This document shows, piece after piece, positions 63,464-64,000 of a DNA stretch of 64,000 nucleotides. The stretch comes from Bradyrhizobium ottawaense (GTDB taxonomy: Bacteria > Pseudomonadota > Alphaproteobacteria > Rhizobiales > Xanthobacteraceae). Within the stretch, counting starts at the first letter, position 1. Each line of letters starts with the position of its first letter. Both the position numbers and the translations under genes were made by a program. The notes below the pieces were generated by a model. That model searched no databases. It worked only from the letters and a program-made list of their open reading frames with translations, and had not been told where the DNA came from. The stretch covers positions 992,001-1,056,000 of the forward strand of contig NZ_LT629693.1 in the NCBI RefSeq assembly GCF_900099825.1. The letters run 5' to 3'.

Positions 63464-64000
63464 TTGCGGCTGATCTTCATCACCTTGCTGGCGCTGATTC
63501 TGGCCACCGTCGTCGGCCTCGGCTCGACCTACATGACGGCAACGCGTGGCACCGATCTCGGCACGCTCACGATCGGCGCCTGGACGGCGCGGCCGAAGAG
63601 CGGCACCGCCGATGTCGATCCCTATTCGCGCGCCTCGATTGCGCGCAGCGGCGAGTTGCCGATCGGCACCGGCGACGGCATCGCCTTCTCGGCCACGTCA
63701 GACGACAAGAAGAAGCCGCTCGACGGCCGCTGCGACATCGTCGTCAGCGGCGTGACGCCGGCGGCGCGGTTCTGGACGCTGACGCTGTTCGACCGCAAGG
63801 GACATCTGGTCGCGAATTCGCTGCAGCGCTATGGCTTCACCAGCCAGGAAATCGTCCGCGGCTCCGACGGCGCCTTCGAGATCCGCGTCGCGGCGCGCTC
63901 GCGCGCCGGCAACTGGCTGCCGACCGGCGGCATCGAGCGTTACGCGCTGATGCTGCGGCTGTACGATACGCCGGTTGGCGTGGCGACACGGACGCAGCGC
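63464..64000 (+). CDS. DUF1214-domain protein, 3' end beyond window
   Basis: The frame is open for 179 codons to the right edge. TTG 63464 is the start because GGAG lies about nine bases upstream and the frame is closed above it. The product has a membrane anchor (LIFITLLALILATVVGLGSTYM) and then a DUF1214 fold: IGAWTARPKSGTADVDPYSRA, FWTLTLFDRKGHLVANSLQRYGF and RSRAGNWLPTGGIERYALMLRLYDTP. DUF1214 proteins are envelope proteins of unknown activity, often paired with DUF1254. Right end missing. Confidence 0.78.
   Translation, partial: MRLIFITLLALILATVVGLGSTYMTATRGTDLGTLTIGAWTARPKSGTADVDPYSRASIARSGELPIGTGDGIAFSATSDDKKKPLDGRCDIVVSGVTPAARFWTLTLFDRKGHLVANSLQRYGFTSQEIVRGSDGAFEIRVAARSRAGNWLPTGGIERYALMLRLYDTPVGVATRTQR

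Overview
The window comes from the chromosome of a high-GC alphaproteobacterium, most likely Bradyrhizobium or a close relative. This is inferred from the gene order feuPQ-like / ccmIEFH (cycHJKL) / degP / two-component pair / glnE, from the oxalate and formate oxidation genes, and from dispersed palindromic repeats of a type I associate with Bradyrhizobium. No rRNA, tRNA, CRISPR array or complete insertion sequence was recognised.

Region 1 (1-11 kb) is an oxalate module. An ADP-forming acyl-CoA synthetase (minus strand) diverges from gntR-oxc-frc (GntR/FCD regulator, oxalyl-CoA decarboxylase, formyl-CoA transferase). A 45-codon ORF, two tandem OxlT-like antiporters and a CBS-domain protein follow. 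Seven copies of a 17-bp palindrome (TGGYAT-N5-ATRCCA) lie upstream of these units. At most of them the palindrome fills the spacer of a recognisable -35/-10 promoter, so the GntR protein is the obvious candidate repressor.

Region 2 (11-16.3 kb) holds a nitronate monooxygenase-like protein, a quinone-oxidoreductase-like enzyme, an orphan TRAP solute-binding protein, an ACT protein and four small hypothetical genes. Region 3 (16.4-19.6 kb) is a visibly more AT-rich island: an SF1 helicase gene followed by a DUF2290-like gene broken by a frameshift, bordered by a roughly 530-bp dispersed repeat. This is the best candidate here for a poorly described, defence-like system.

Region 4 (20-31.4 kb) has a CDF metal exporter, a PAS histidine kinase, a LysR regulator and the divergent NAD-dependent formate dehydrogenase operon fdsGBA-fdhD-fdsD. 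Formate dehydrogenase completes oxalate -> oxalyl-CoA -> formyl-CoA -> formate -> CO2 + NADH.

Region 5 (31.4-48.1 kb, all minus strand) is a conserved core block: feuP/feuQ-like pair, a hypothetical protein, ccmI-ccmE-ccmF-ccmH, a DUF1993 protein, DegP-type protease, a second two-component pair, and glnE. Several intergenic gaps carry palindromic repeats, and one repeat supplies the C-terminus of a kinase. Region 6 (48-64 kb) has a metallophosphoesterase, Ku, a Flp pilin, small ORFs, a ThDP enzyme, a kinase with seven GAF units plus its receiver, a DHA2 exporter, a cysteine-cluster protein, a class A penicillin-binding protein and a truncated DUF1214 protein at the right edge.
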